19,428 nucleotides of DNA from Bacteroidetes bacterium UBA1952 (GCA_002336725.1 DDEO01000129.1:6178-25605), one strand, 5' to 3'; positions 1 through 6,540 are shown, counted from the stretch's first letter. The notes: generated by a model not told the origin, from the letters alone. Numbers and translations are program-made.

Positions 1-27
1 ATACAGGTTCGATTCCTGTCGAGGCCA
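1..27 (+). tRNA. tRNA, 3' end only (cut by window edge)
   Basis: This is the 3' part of a tRNA. The T-arm has stem 3-7 pairing with 15-19 around the loop TTCGATT at 8-14. It is followed by a 7-nt acceptor strand CGAGGCC (20-26) and discriminator A at 27. CCA is not encoded; the next bases are CGC. The anticodon lies outside the window, so the amino acid cannot be assigned. The missing 5' acceptor strand should read GGCCTCG. Confidence 0.85.
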
Positions 28-30
28 CGC

Positions 31-77
31 AAAAAAGCCCGCAAAGCGTTTAAAATCAACACTTTGTGGGCTTTTTT
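31..77. terminator. Bidirectional intrinsic terminator
   Basis: A 16-bp stem joins 31-46 to 62-77. It starts with AAAAAAGCCC and ends with GGGCTTTTTT, with one G-U wobble. The A and T tracts on both sides let it end the plus-strand tRNA transcript and also the minus-strand trmN transcript arriving from the right. Confidence 0.85.
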
Positions 78-113
78 ATTTTGTAACTCTGCTCCCAAAC
101 GAGTCGTCGCAGG

Positions 114-833
114 CTATAACCTTTCATAGAAAGGCTGCAATAGTTTCCGGAAATCCAGACTGTAATCGCCGTAGCGTTCATAAACCGAAAGCTCCGAGAC
201 GGCGGACTTTCCGGAAAGGATTCCTTTTCTATAGAAATAAATCACACGGTTAGGCTCTTTTTCCGGAAGCGGCCGGCTCTTCAGCATCGCGGCCAACTGC
301 AATTTTCCGGAAATCAGCCCCTTCTCCCAGCCTTCCTGTGCCTGCACGGGCAACAACAGCGCGAAGGATCCACCCGGCTTCAGCAACCGCGTTACCGCCG
401 TGTATAATTCCGGAAAATCCAACGTATCGTCGCTGTGTCGCGCCCGGTTTCGCGCCGCATCCTGCCCCTTCAGGCTGTTCTGAAAAAACGGTGGATTGGC
501 AATAATGCCATCAAACAGCGCCTCCGGCGCAAAGTTGCGTACATCGCCGCATACCACTTCTATCCGCTCGTTAAACGGACTTCGCCGGATGTTCTCCGCT
601 GCCTGCTGCGCCGCCTGCAGGTCGATTTCCAAAGCCGTGATATGCGCTTCCGGAAATCGTTGCGCCAGCATCAGCGAAAGCAGGCCCGTACCCGCACCAA
701 TGTCCAGCAGATTTCCGGAAATTTCCGGAAACGGTGCCCAAGCGCCCAGCAAACACGCATCGGTGCTCACCTTCATGGCACATCGGTCCTGAAAAACCGT
801 AAATTCCTTAAACCGAAAAAAATCGTTGGGCAT
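114..833 (-). CDS. trmN: tRNA1(Val) (adenine(37)-N6)-methyltransferase
   Basis: The 239-residue protein is a class I SAM-dependent methyltransferase of the YfiC/TrmN6 family, which methylates N6 of A37 next to the anticodon of tRNA-Val. The N-terminal block FRFKEFTVFQDRCAMKVSTD (residues 6-25) is the family signature. The SAM-binding motif LLDIGAGTG is at 42-50, and the catalytic NPPF typical of N6-adenine methyltransferases is at 113-116. Length matches the family. The start is ATG with no clear Shine-Dalgarno. The gene carries eight copies of TTCCGGAA in 720 bp, read in different frames (as FRK, SGK/SGN and PE), which is extreme even for this window. It lies downstream of tsaD on the same strand, with 133 bp between them. 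Confidence 0.9.
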   Translation of the reverse strand: MPNDFFRFKEFTVFQDRCAMKVSTDACLLGAWAPFPEISGNLLDIGAGTGLLSLMLAQRFPEAHITALEIDLQAAQQAAENIRRSPFNERIEVVCGDVRNFAPEALFDGIIANPPFFQNSLKGQDAARNRARHSDDTLDFPELYTAVTRLLKPGGSFALLLPVQAQEGWEKGLISGKLQLAAMLKSRPLPEKEPNRVIYFYRKGILSGKSAVSELSVYERYGDYSLDFRKLLQPFYERL

Positions 834-837
834 ACGA

Positions 838-966
838 GCCGCTCCCTTAACCCCCGCTCCAAAGGAAAGGGGAACCGGAAAACGTGTGGTTTTGGATAAT
901 TAAAAATAGATTTTTGTGCTTTTACAGGCTGTCATCCCGCTCCTTCGGAGAGGGGCCGGGGTGAGG
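838..966. repeat. Two degenerate inverted copies of a GGGGCCGGGGTGAGG-type repeat
   Basis: The gap between trmN and tsaD contains CTCCTTCGGAGAGGGGCCGG (940-959) continuing into GTGAGGCTAA at 961-970. It also holds a decayed inverted relative around 846-876 (CCCCCGCTCCAAAGGAAAGG). A close partner of the first copy lies at 11582-11600 (GGGGCCGGAGTGAGGCTAA). I see no gene in this gap. The tsaD stop codon lies inside the repeat. Confidence 0.5.
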
Positions 967-1983
967 CTAAATGGCCGGGGCAAAGGTGAGGCTCCGTGCC
1001 GCCGGTTCCACATCCAGTCCTGCAAACTTCCTGGCCAGAAACTGATAATGCGCCGTTATGGCAATCATCGCCGCATTGTCGGTGCAGTACTGAAATTCCG
1101 GAATAAAAACGGTCCAGCCTTCCTCCGCGCCCAGCGCCGTAATTGCTTTGCGCAGCCCACTGTTGGCCGATACGCCGCCGGCAATGCCAATGTTTTTCAC
1201 GCCATATTGCTCCGCCGCGCGCACCAGCTTTTGCAACAAGGTTTTGATAATCGTGTGCTGCACCGAGGCACAGATGTCGGGCAGATTGTTTTGGATAAAA
1301 TCCGGATCAATCTTCTTTCCTTTTTGAAGGAAATTCAGAATGGCCGTTTTAATGCCGGAAAACGAATAATCCAGTTCCGGAATCTGGGCAATGGGAAATG
1401 GAAACTTCCCGCCGTCGCCCTGCTGCGCATACTTATCAATCAGCGGGCCGCCGGGATAAGGCAGGCCCAGCATCTTGGCCGTCTTGTCGAAAGCCTCGCC
1501 CGCCGCGTCGTCGAGCGTGGTACCCACGATTTCCATATCCAGATAATCGCGCACCAGCACCAGCTGCGTATGCCCGCCGGAAACCGTAAGGCACAAAAAC
1601 GGAAAATCGGGCTTCGGGTCGTCAATAAAATGGGCCAGCACATGCGCCTGCATATGATTGACCGCCAACAGCGGAACATCCAGCGCCTGCGCCAGCGACT
1701 TGGCAAACGAAGCGCCCACGAGCAACGAACCAATCAGGCCGGGCGACTGCGTAAAGGCCACGGCATCCAGTTCTTTTTTGGAAACACCGGCTTTTCCCAG
1801 TGCCTCCAGCACCACCGGAACGATGGCTTCCATATGTGCGCGGCTCGCCATTTCCGGAACCACACCGCCGTATTTGGAATGGATTTCCTGCGTGGCAATC
1901 ACATTGCTGCGGATAGCGCCATCGGCAATGACCGAAGCCGCCGTTTCATCGCAACTCGACTCAATAGCTAGAATTTTAGGCAC
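967..1983 (-). CDS. tsaD: tRNA N6-adenosine threonylcarbamoyltransferase TsaD
   Basis: The 338-residue protein belongs to the Kae1/TsaD/YgjD family of the ASKHA ATPase fold. With TsaB and TsaE it transfers threonylcarbamoyl from TC-AMP to A37 of ANN-decoding tRNAs (t6A). The start MPKILAIESSCDET is the classic family N-terminus. The metal-binding pair lies in HMQAH (H110, H114), a variant of the usual HxEGH. SGGHTQL is at 135-141, IAGGVSANSGLR at 267-278 and YCTDNAAMIA at 299-308. Length is normal. The start codon is GTG (1981-1983). A TAnnTTTG box ends 5 nt upstream, so the mRNA may be leaderless. tsaB and tsaE are not in the window. Confidence 0.96.
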   Translation of the reverse strand: MPKILAIESSCDETAASVIADGAIRSNVIATQEIHSKYGGVVPEMASRAHMEAIVPVVLEALGKAGVSKKELDAVAFTQSPGLIGSLLVGASFAKSLAQALDVPLLAVNHMQAHVLAHFIDDPKPDFPFLCLTVSGGHTQLVLVRDYLDMEIVGTTLDDAAGEAFDKTAKMLGLPYPGGPLIDKYAQQGDGGKFPFPIAQIPELDYSFSGIKTAILNFLQKGKKIDPDFIQNNLPDICASVQHTIIKTLLQKLVRAAEQYGVKNIGIAGGVSANSGLRKAITALGAEEGWTVFIPEFQYCTDNAAMIAITAHYQFLARKFAGLDVEPAARSLTFAPAI

Positions 1984-1988
1984 AAGGG

Positions 1989-1996
1989 CAAAGGTA
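1989..1996 (-). promoter_or_regulatory. Candidate Bacteroidota -7 box for tsaD
   Basis: On the minus strand this reads TACCTTTG, an exact match to the Bacteroidota sigma-ABfr -7 consensus TAnnTTTG. It ends 5 nt before the GTG start of tsaD. Transcription would therefore begin at or next to the start codon. No convincing -33 TTTG is present at the usual spacing, so this is tentative. Confidence 0.4.
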
Positions 1997-2053
1997 CAAG
2001 CCGCCTGTTTTCCGGAAAAATACGAACGGTGAAAGGGTTGCCCTACGTTATTT

Positions 2054-2095
2054 GTAGAGACAAGGCATGCCTTGTCTCTACTGCCTTGTCTCTAC
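2054..2095. repeat. 28-bp perfect palindrome plus an extra half-copy
   Basis: The left half GTAGAGACAAGGCA (2054-2067) is the exact reverse complement of TGCCTTGTCTCTAC (2068-2081). The right half is then repeated directly at 2082-2095. It sits in the 198-bp gap between tsaD and the S41 protease gene. The GTAG head and hairpin form resemble REP-type elements. Confidence 0.85.
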
Positions 2096-2139
2096 GCGGT
2101 CTCTGATTCTTCTTCACGCGGCTGCCCGAAGCGCCCCCA

Positions 2140-2169
2140 ACCTGTCATAATTTTTAAAACCTGACAGGT
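2140..2169. repeat. ACCTGTCA/TGACAGGT hairpin repeat, possible terminator of the S41 gene
   Basis: ACCTGTCA (2140-2147) pairs with TGACAGGT (2162-2169) across a 14-nt A/T-rich loop that contains TTTTAAAA. It lies 12 nt downstream of the S41 protease stop on the minus strand. This type of inverted repeat is commonly seen between Bacteroidota genes. There is no strong T-tract, so a termination role is inferred only from its place. Confidence 0.6.
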
Positions 2170-2181
2170 GGGGAAAACCGT

Positions 2182-3930
2182 TTATTTTCCGGAATTTATC
2201 CACTCCACGGCCCTTTCCAGCACTTCGTCTTTGCCCGCCGCAATACCTGCCGCCGTGGGCTTCGCCATAATATCTATTGCTATGCCAGTCCGCTGCGTCT
2301 CGCGCCCGTCGGGATAATAAATGCCCAGGCCGCTGAACCTTGTCTGGATATTGCCCGGCAAAACGATGTCCGACACGTTGCCGTCAGCGCCCGCCGTTGC
2401 AGCGCCTATCACCTTTGCGTTAGGGTGCGTTTGGTAGGCCATTACGTGAAATTCGGCGCTGCTTTGCGTTTGCTCATTTACCAGAATCACGACTTTGCCT
2501 TTAAAATAATCCTTGTTTTTGCTGCCGGTAGGCGGCGACGGCTTGAAGGCAAACAAACCGGGCCGCTCCAGCGAAGGCGCGGTGGCGCGGTAAAAAACAG
2601 TAGGCTTCGGCAACAGGTAATTGCAGAAATCGTGAACCACAAAATCCAACGGATAATTACGCGCATCAATAATCATCGCGCGGGCCTTTTGGATGCGCGG
2701 CCAAAGCGCAGCCAGCGTATCGCGGCGCAAAAGTCCGTTGTTTACATAAGCAATCTCGCCGGGCAGCATCCGGAACAAAGGTTTTGGGGAGGCGGCCCGG
2801 CCTTTTCCATACAGCACTTCCGGAGCGTACAAAGCCGTCTGCACCGTGTGTGTTTGCCCGCTGCGCAGGACGGTCAGAGAAAGCGAGGAATCGTTGCTGC
2901 GGAGCGCCGCTTGGGCAAAATCCCGCGCCCGCGCCGCTTCGTTGGATGCCGGGAGATGAAGCCTTTGCCTTTCCAGCCGGTCGGCTACTTTCTCGCCGTT
3001 GATATGGGTAATCACGTCGCCGGGCAGCAGGCCGCTTTCCTTTCCCAGACTGTCGGAAACATAGCCGGTAACAATCAGTTGGCCGTCGGGCATTGCCAGC
3101 CGCAGGGCAGGATAGTATTTGCCAAAATAGTTTTTCAGAATCGGATTGTCGCCCTCAATATCGGCGTGCGAATCGTGGATGCGACCAATGAGTTCCTGCG
3201 CGGCAAACGTATAGGCCGTATCGGTTTCGGCGGCGGCAAAGCGGGGAATCATCTCGCCTAGCACGCCCTTCCAGTCTTCGCCAAGAAGGTTTTTATAGGG
3301 AAAGAAATACTGCACCATATTCCAGTAGCGATACAGCGCCAGAAGTTGCATTCCGGCATCGGGAAATTGGGCATTTTCATAGGCAATTTCATGGAGAAAT
3401 ACCGGATTGCCTGCGCCTTCGTGCAGCCCCACATAATAAGGCGCTGCGGGCCGTCGTGCATCCCGTGTCTGCATCAGCAGGTCGCGCAATTGGGGCGAAA
3501 ATCCAGACGTTTCTATCCAGTTCAGGTCGGGTCGCAGCTTTGCGTTTTTATCCGTCGGTCGGGGCTTGGCCGTCTCAAAAGCACCGAGGCCCTTTACCCA
3601 GCCATAGAGCATGGCGTTGCGCTCGCTGGTGTCTTCCACGGCGGCAAGGTATGGGGGCAGGAAGCGGAACAGCTCATTGTCCCAGTTGTAGCGGCCTTCG
3701 GCAATGGCGGGATGATAGTATTTCAGAAAGCCCCACACCAGTCCGAGCGTGTGTAGATGCGCCGTTTTTCGGGCATTGAGCGTCAGCACCGGCACGGTTG
3801 AATGAGTAGAAAAAGCGGTGTCTTTTTCAGCAGGGAAGTTTTTATCCCCCGCTACGGCCATCGGAACAGGGCTTTGCGCACAAAGGTTCGTCGTGATAAA
3901 AAGCAGCAACGCGGCGAGGAGGCATTTCAT
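2182..3930 (-). CDS. Exported S41 family peptidase with PDZ domain
   Basis: The protein is about 582 residues if started at the ATG at 3930; a GTG two codons upstream (3936) is an alternative. A signal peptide (MKCLLAALLLFITTNLCAQS) points to the periplasm or envelope. An N-terminal helical region is followed by IGRIHDSHADI, typical of this S41 subgroup. A PDZ domain follows at about 275-325 (SGLLPGDVITHINGEKV), then the S41 core. That core holds the serine nucleophile in NEQTQSSAEF (about residue 490) and the following GAATAGADG. It is a C-terminal-processing-protease relative, probably acting by a Ser-based mechanism on envelope proteins; the substrate is unknown. It stands alone between tilS and tsaD. 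Confidence 0.88.
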   Translation of the reverse strand: MKCLLAALLLFITTNLCAQSPVPMAVAGDKNFPAEKDTAFSTHSTVPVLTLNARKTAHLHTLGLVWGFLKYYHPAIAEGRYNWDNELFRFLPPYLAAVEDTSERNAMLYGWVKGLGAFETAKPRPTDKNAKLRPDLNWIETSGFSPQLRDLLMQTRDARRPAAPYYVGLHEGAGNPVFLHEIAYENAQFPDAGMQLLALYRYWNMVQYFFPYKNLLGEDWKGVLGEMIPRFAAAETDTAYTFAAQELIGRIHDSHADIEGDNPILKNYFGKYYPALRLAMPDGQLIVTGYVSDSLGKESGLLPGDVITHINGEKVADRLERQRLHLPASNEAARARDFAQAALRSNDSSLSLTVLRSGQTHTVQTALYAPEVLYGKGRAASPKPLFRMLPGEIAYVNNGLLRRDTLAALWPRIQKARAMIIDARNYPLDFVVHDFCNYLLPKPTVFYRATAPSLERPGLFAFKPSPPTGSKNKDYFKGKVVILVNEQTQSSAEFHVMAYQTHPNAKVIGAATAGADGNVSDIVLPGNIQTRFSGLGIYYPDGRETQRTGIAIDIMAKPTAAGIAAGKDEVLERAVEWINSGK

Positions 3931-3946
3931 AGGCACAAGGCGAAAA

Positions 3947-3954
3947 TAAATGTA
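3947..3954 (-). promoter_or_regulatory. Weak candidate -7 box for the S41 gene
   Basis: On the minus strand this reads TACATTTA, one base from TAnnTTTG, 16 nt upstream of the ATG at 3930. No clear -33 element is visible, so support is low. Confidence 0.25.
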
Positions 3955-4182
3955 GCAGGGAAACGGCCTTGAATGCGTTTTTATTTTCCGGAAAAATCCC
4001 TTTTCTGCCCCCGGTGCGGGCCTGATATGGGTACACGGGTGGCTTTCGCTACTCTTGAAAGAACATCATAGTAAATTCCGCGTTTGGGTGTTCAGATTGC
4101 TATGCTTCTATCATCGGCGGCGGGAGCCAGAAGGACAGCATTTTCGGGTGCATTTCCGGAAAAAACGAAAATCTAAAAACAA
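3955..4182. other. Intergenic stretch, no gene seen
   Basis: This is the main part of the 275-bp gap between the S41 gene and tilS. It holds two TTCCGGAA octamers (3986, 4154). I find no supported ORF, RNA gene or strong hairpin here. Confidence 0.5.
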
Positions 4183-4215
4183 AAACCTATAAGGTGTTTA
4201 AGACCTTATAGGTTT
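4183..4215. repeat. AAACCTATAAGGT hairpin repeat at the 3' end of tilS
   Basis: AAACCTATAAGGT (4183-4195) pairs perfectly with ACCTTATAGGTTT (4203-4215) across a 7-nt loop. The tilS stop codon (4206-4208) lies inside the right arm, so the last residues of TilS are encoded by the repeat. A near-identical hairpin lies at 19159-19191. It probably folds at the end of the tilS mRNA and may terminate it. Confidence 0.8.
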
Positions 4216-5594
4216 GCGGAAAAGCGCACCCGCAAAACTTCTCCGTCGGCCTTCACCTTAAAACGTTCGTCCAGCCGCAGGCCAACAACCCAGGCAATGC
4301 GCTTGCCGCTTTCCAGCACCCATATTTTTTCTTTTTGGGCAATAGAAATCTTTTGGTCAATCAGAAAGCGGGCTACTTTTTTCTTCTTGCCGCCCATACC
4401 GAGCGGATAAAAATAATCGCCTGCCTTCCAGCGACGCAGCACCAGCGGCCCCTCCAGCGCGTCGGCTTTGAGGAGGGCAACTTCCGGCGGCGAAGCCAGG
4501 TTTTCCGGCGCTTCGATAAGGGAGAAATGCAGCCTTCCGTCCGGAAACACAAAGCTTTCCGTGCCCTCTTCTATCAGGTATAAATCGGCGGTGGGCGCTT
4601 CTTCATGGCGCGCGGTGAGCACCAGAAAATCGCGGTGGCGCAAGAGGCGGTGCGAAGGGCCGTCGAGATAGTGGCCGGATTGCGCGGCAAACAGCTTTTT
4701 GATTTCCGGAATCATCCCGCCGGAGAAGCCAAAAGGTTGCAGCAGTTCATAAAGCAGTGCATCGGCGGCTTCGGTTTTTTGCCAGAGACGAATGGGCAGA
4801 TAATAATCAGCACCGCGCGGCTCTAAGAGTTTTTTGCGCAGTTTCGCCGCCGATTTTTCATAGAGGATTTCCGCTCCGGCGATGCGGGCAGCGGTTTCGG
4901 CAATGGCCTTTAATGCTTGTGGATACTGCGTTTCAATGGCCGGGATCACCTCGTGGCGCAGGGCATTGCGGGCATAGTCGCTGCTGTCGTTGGAGGCATC
5001 TTTCCGGAAATCAACGCTGTTTTCGGCGGCATAGGCCAGAATTTCTTTTTTGGTAGCAAAGAGCAAGGGGCGAATGATTTTTCCTTGTCGGGGAAGGATG
5101 CCATGCAGGCCACGCAGGCCCGTGCCGCGAAACAAGTTCATCAGCACCGTTTCGGCGCTGTCATCAGCGTGGTGGGCGGTGGCGATAGCGGCGAATTTTT
5201 CTTCATTGCGCAGGCTTTCAAACCAGTCGTAGCGCAGGCGGCGCGCCGTTTCCTGAATGCCCCAGCCGCCTTTTTGAGCTTCCGCTTCGGTATTGAAATT
5301 TTTTCGGAAAAACGGAATGTTTCGCTCGGCGGCCCAGGCTTCTACAAAAGCCGCGTCGGCCTCGCTATCGGCGCCGCGCAGCTGGAAGTTGCAGTGCGCA
5401 ATGGCAAAAGGAAAACCGGCCTCGTGCAGCAGCGTGGCGAGCACCATCGAATCCACGCCGCCGCTCACCGCCGCCAGCACGGGCTGCGACGCGTCGAGGC
5501 GGAGCGTATCCTTCCAAAAGGTTGTAAAGGATTTTTGGAACCGGTTGAACAAGAGAGCGTGTTTTTTAAGGAGGATATCTTTTTGACCTGACAA
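4206..5594 (-). CDS. tilS: tRNA(Ile)-lysidine synthase TilS
   Basis: The 462-residue protein ligates lysine to C34 of the CAU anticodon of tRNA-Ile, changing its identity from Met to Ile; the gene is usually essential. The PP-loop ATP-binding motif SGGVDS is at 44-49. NFQLRGADSEADA, TAHHADDSAETVLMNLFRG and RNALRHEVIP follow, as expected. The C-terminal TilS_C region with RRWKAGDYFYPLGM and KKVARFLIDQKI is present. The start is uncertain. The ORF opens with TTG at 5594, no in-frame ATG precedes the PP-loop, and a second in-frame TTG lies near the LFNRF codons. The extreme C-terminus runs into the hairpin repeat at 4183-4215. Confidence 0.94.
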   Translation of the reverse strand: MSGQKDILLKKHALLFNRFQKSFTTFWKDTLRLDASQPVLAAVSGGVDSMVLATLLHEAGFPFAIAHCNFQLRGADSEADAAFVEAWAAERNIPFFRKNFNTEAEAQKGGWGIQETARRLRYDWFESLRNEEKFAAIATAHHADDSAETVLMNLFRGTGLRGLHGILPRQGKIIRPLLFATKKEILAYAAENSVDFRKDASNDSSDYARNALRHEVIPAIETQYPQALKAIAETAARIAGAEILYEKSAAKLRKKLLEPRGADYYLPIRLWQKTEAADALLYELLQPFGFSGGMIPEIKKLFAAQSGHYLDGPSHRLLRHRDFLVLTARHEEAPTADLYLIEEGTESFVFPDGRLHFSLIEAPENLASPPEVALLKADALEGPLVLRRWKAGDYFYPLGMGGKKKKVARFLIDQKISIAQKEKIWVLESGKRIAWVVGLRLDERFKVKADGEVLRVRFSANL

Positions 5595-5631
5595 GTCATT
5601 TGCCTAATGCGGTATTATGCCTGTTTATGCG

Positions 5632-5705
5632 GCAGGCTGTGCGTGCTTTGAGATGCAGGCACAGCCTGCAGGATAATCCGACGAAAGCATAGCTTTCGCC
5701 GAACG
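5632..5705 (+). repeat. Two-hairpin intergenic element, copy 1
   Basis: Hairpin A is GCAGGC-ACA-GCCTGC (5655-5669). A 9-nt spacer AGGATAATC follows, then hairpin B, CGAAAGC-ATA-GCTTTCG (5682-5698), inside the frame CGAC...CCGAAC. An upstream GCAGGCTGTGC (5632-5642) can also pair with GCACAGCCTGC (5659-5669), giving an alternative longer stem. Related copies are at 6182-6232 (plus), 6121-6173 (minus) and 11842-11892 (minus). It fills the gap between tilS and the TPR gene. Confidence 0.85.
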
Positions 5706-5741
5706 GGCCCTTTCACAAGTTTTTATTTTCAGGATAGGCTC

Positions 5742-6062
5742 TTAATAATCCAAAATTTCGTCCAGTGCGCCGCGTAGTTCGCTGAAGGAGTGATTGTCGC
5801 CGGCTCTGCGGGCTGCGGCGAGGCCTTCTTCGTAGATTTTGGCAGCTTCGTCGGTTGCGCTCTGCCGCTCCAGCAACTTGCCGAGGTGATAGTAGGTGGC
5901 TACGTAATCGGGCGCTGACTGCCGGTTTTTCTCAAAAAGGATTTTTGCCTGCGCGTCGTCGCCATCCTTGATCCATTCCAATGCCAGGGCGTGGTTGAGG
6001 AACGGATCATTGGGCGTGGCTTTCAGAAATTCCAGCAGGCGCGGAATACGGGTGTTGTTCAC
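5742..6062 (-). CDS. Small tetratricopeptide-repeat protein
   Basis: The 106-residue protein is almost entirely helical TPR. One repeat is seen at about 18-46 (NDPFLNHALALEWIKDGDDA). A second follows at about 50-85 (DYVATYYHLGKLLERQSATD), with the usual small and aromatic spacing residues. It has no signal peptide or membrane segment, so it is probably a cytoplasmic protein-protein interaction module. Small TPR proteins of this size are common conserved hypotheticals in Bacteroidota; no specific partner can be named. The start is GTG at 6060-6062; no in-frame ATG lies nearby. Two-hairpin repeat elements flank it on both sides. Confidence 0.8.
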   Translation of the reverse strand: MNNTRIPRLLEFLKATPNDPFLNHALALEWIKDGDDAQAKILFEKNRQSAPDYVATYYHLGKLLERQSATDEAAKIYEEGLAAARRAGDNHSFSELRGALDEILDY

Positions 6063-6120
6063 GAGGGCAAAAATAGGGTGTCCGGATGGTGTCTTCGGGA
6101 TGGGACTTTAGTGGTGTTCC

Positions 6121-6173
6121 CGTTCAGCATCCCGCTACGCAGGATGTCGTTCTACTCTGTAGGCGGCTCCTGT
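6121..6173 (-). repeat. Two-hairpin intergenic element, copy 4 (diverged, inverted)
   Basis: Read on the minus strand, this shows a degenerate hairpin A (ACAGGAGCCGCCTAC), a 9-nt spacer AGAGTAGAA, then CGA and hairpin B, CATCCTGC-GTA-GCGGGATG, followed by CTGAACG. Stem B has quite different bases from copies 1-3 but still pairs (8 bp, one G-U) and keeps the GTA loop. It faces copy 2, making an inverted pair about 110 bp long. Confidence 0.65.
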
Positions 6174-6181
6174 TTCGAGAG

Positions 6182-6232
6182 GCAGGCACAGCCTGCAACA
6201 TAATACGACGAAAGCGTAGCTTTCGCCGAACA
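6182..6232 (+). repeat. Two-hairpin intergenic element, copy 2
   Basis: GCAGGC-ACA-GCCTGC (6182-6196) is followed by spacer AACATAATA and hairpin B, CGAAAGC-GTA-GCTTTCG, then CCGAAC. It is nearly identical to copy 1 at 5655-5705. It ends 9 nt before the stop codon of the DUF2683-like gene, so it lies in that gene's 3' region. Confidence 0.85.
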
Positions 6233-6240
6233 GCTGAGAA

Positions 6241-6459
6241 CTACTTCCGTAGTTTATCCAGTTCTGCTACCGTTATCTTTCTTCCCTTTCCGGCTTTAAA
6301 GTCTTCATCGCCCTGGCGAATTTTCTCTACAAATGCCGGGTCGTAGGGCTTTTCTTCTTTCTGGAAGTCAAACCTGATTTTGAGCGCCTTCATGAAAGCC
6401 TGGATGGCTTCTATCTGGGCAGTGTCATCAGTGTAGGCAGTGAAGGTTACTGAGGACAT
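6241..6459 (-). CDS. DUF2683-type small protein, antitoxin-like
   Basis: The 72-residue protein has a start resembling short Bacteroidota proteins grouped as DUF2683: a beta-strand opening (SSVTFTAYTDDTAQIEAIQA) and a helix (FMKALKIRFDF). The tail YDPAFVEKIRQGDEDFKAGK is followed by KITVAELDKL. Such proteins usually sit directly upstream of a RelE/YoeB-like toxin and are taken as antitoxins. Here no toxin ORF follows; the downstream 178 bp hold only repeat elements and then the TPR gene. It is therefore either a solitary antitoxin remnant or a regulator of its own. The family call rests on remembered sequence similarity. Confidence 0.65.
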   Translation of the reverse strand: MSSVTFTAYTDDTAQIEAIQAFMKALKIRFDFQKEEKPYDPAFVEKIRQGDEDFKAGKGRKITVAELDKLRK

Positions 6460-6514
6460 AGCTGGTGGATTTTTATAAAAACGAATTTACGAAACGACTT
6501 GACAGAAAAACGCA

Positions 6515-6540
6515 GAACGCGCCTCTTGGCGCGTTCCTAC
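6515..6540 (-). repeat. GTAG-headed GAACGCGCC hairpin
   Basis: GAACGCGCC (6515-6523) pairs perfectly with GGCGCGTTC (6528-6536) across the loop TCTT. On the minus strand it is preceded by GTAG (complement of 6537-6540), as at the 2054 palindrome. It lies between proS and the DUF2683-like gene on the same strand. No T-tract follows in either direction, so I call it a repeat rather than a terminator. Apart from this hairpin and some A/T-rich stretches, the 159-bp gap holds nothing I can support. Confidence 0.7.

Noticed and set aside
916..1971. 351-residue plus-strand frame across tsaD
   Set aside because: tsaD on the minus strand is unmistakable, and the plus frame has no domain.
4183..4215. 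Phage attachment site created by the repeated AAACCTATAAGGT sequences
   Set aside because: The two copies (4183 and 19159) are hairpins flanking ordinary core genes. No integrase or phage gene lies between them.
5655..6232. Possible CRISPR-like repeats around the TPR gene
   Set aside because: The repeats are hairpin elements in both orientations, with a gene between copies and no regular spacers.
6063..6240. Hidden toxin gene beside the DUF2683-like protein
   Set aside because: The stretch is made of two hairpin elements. The plus-strand frames covering it (70 and 86 residues) overlap real genes and resemble no toxin.
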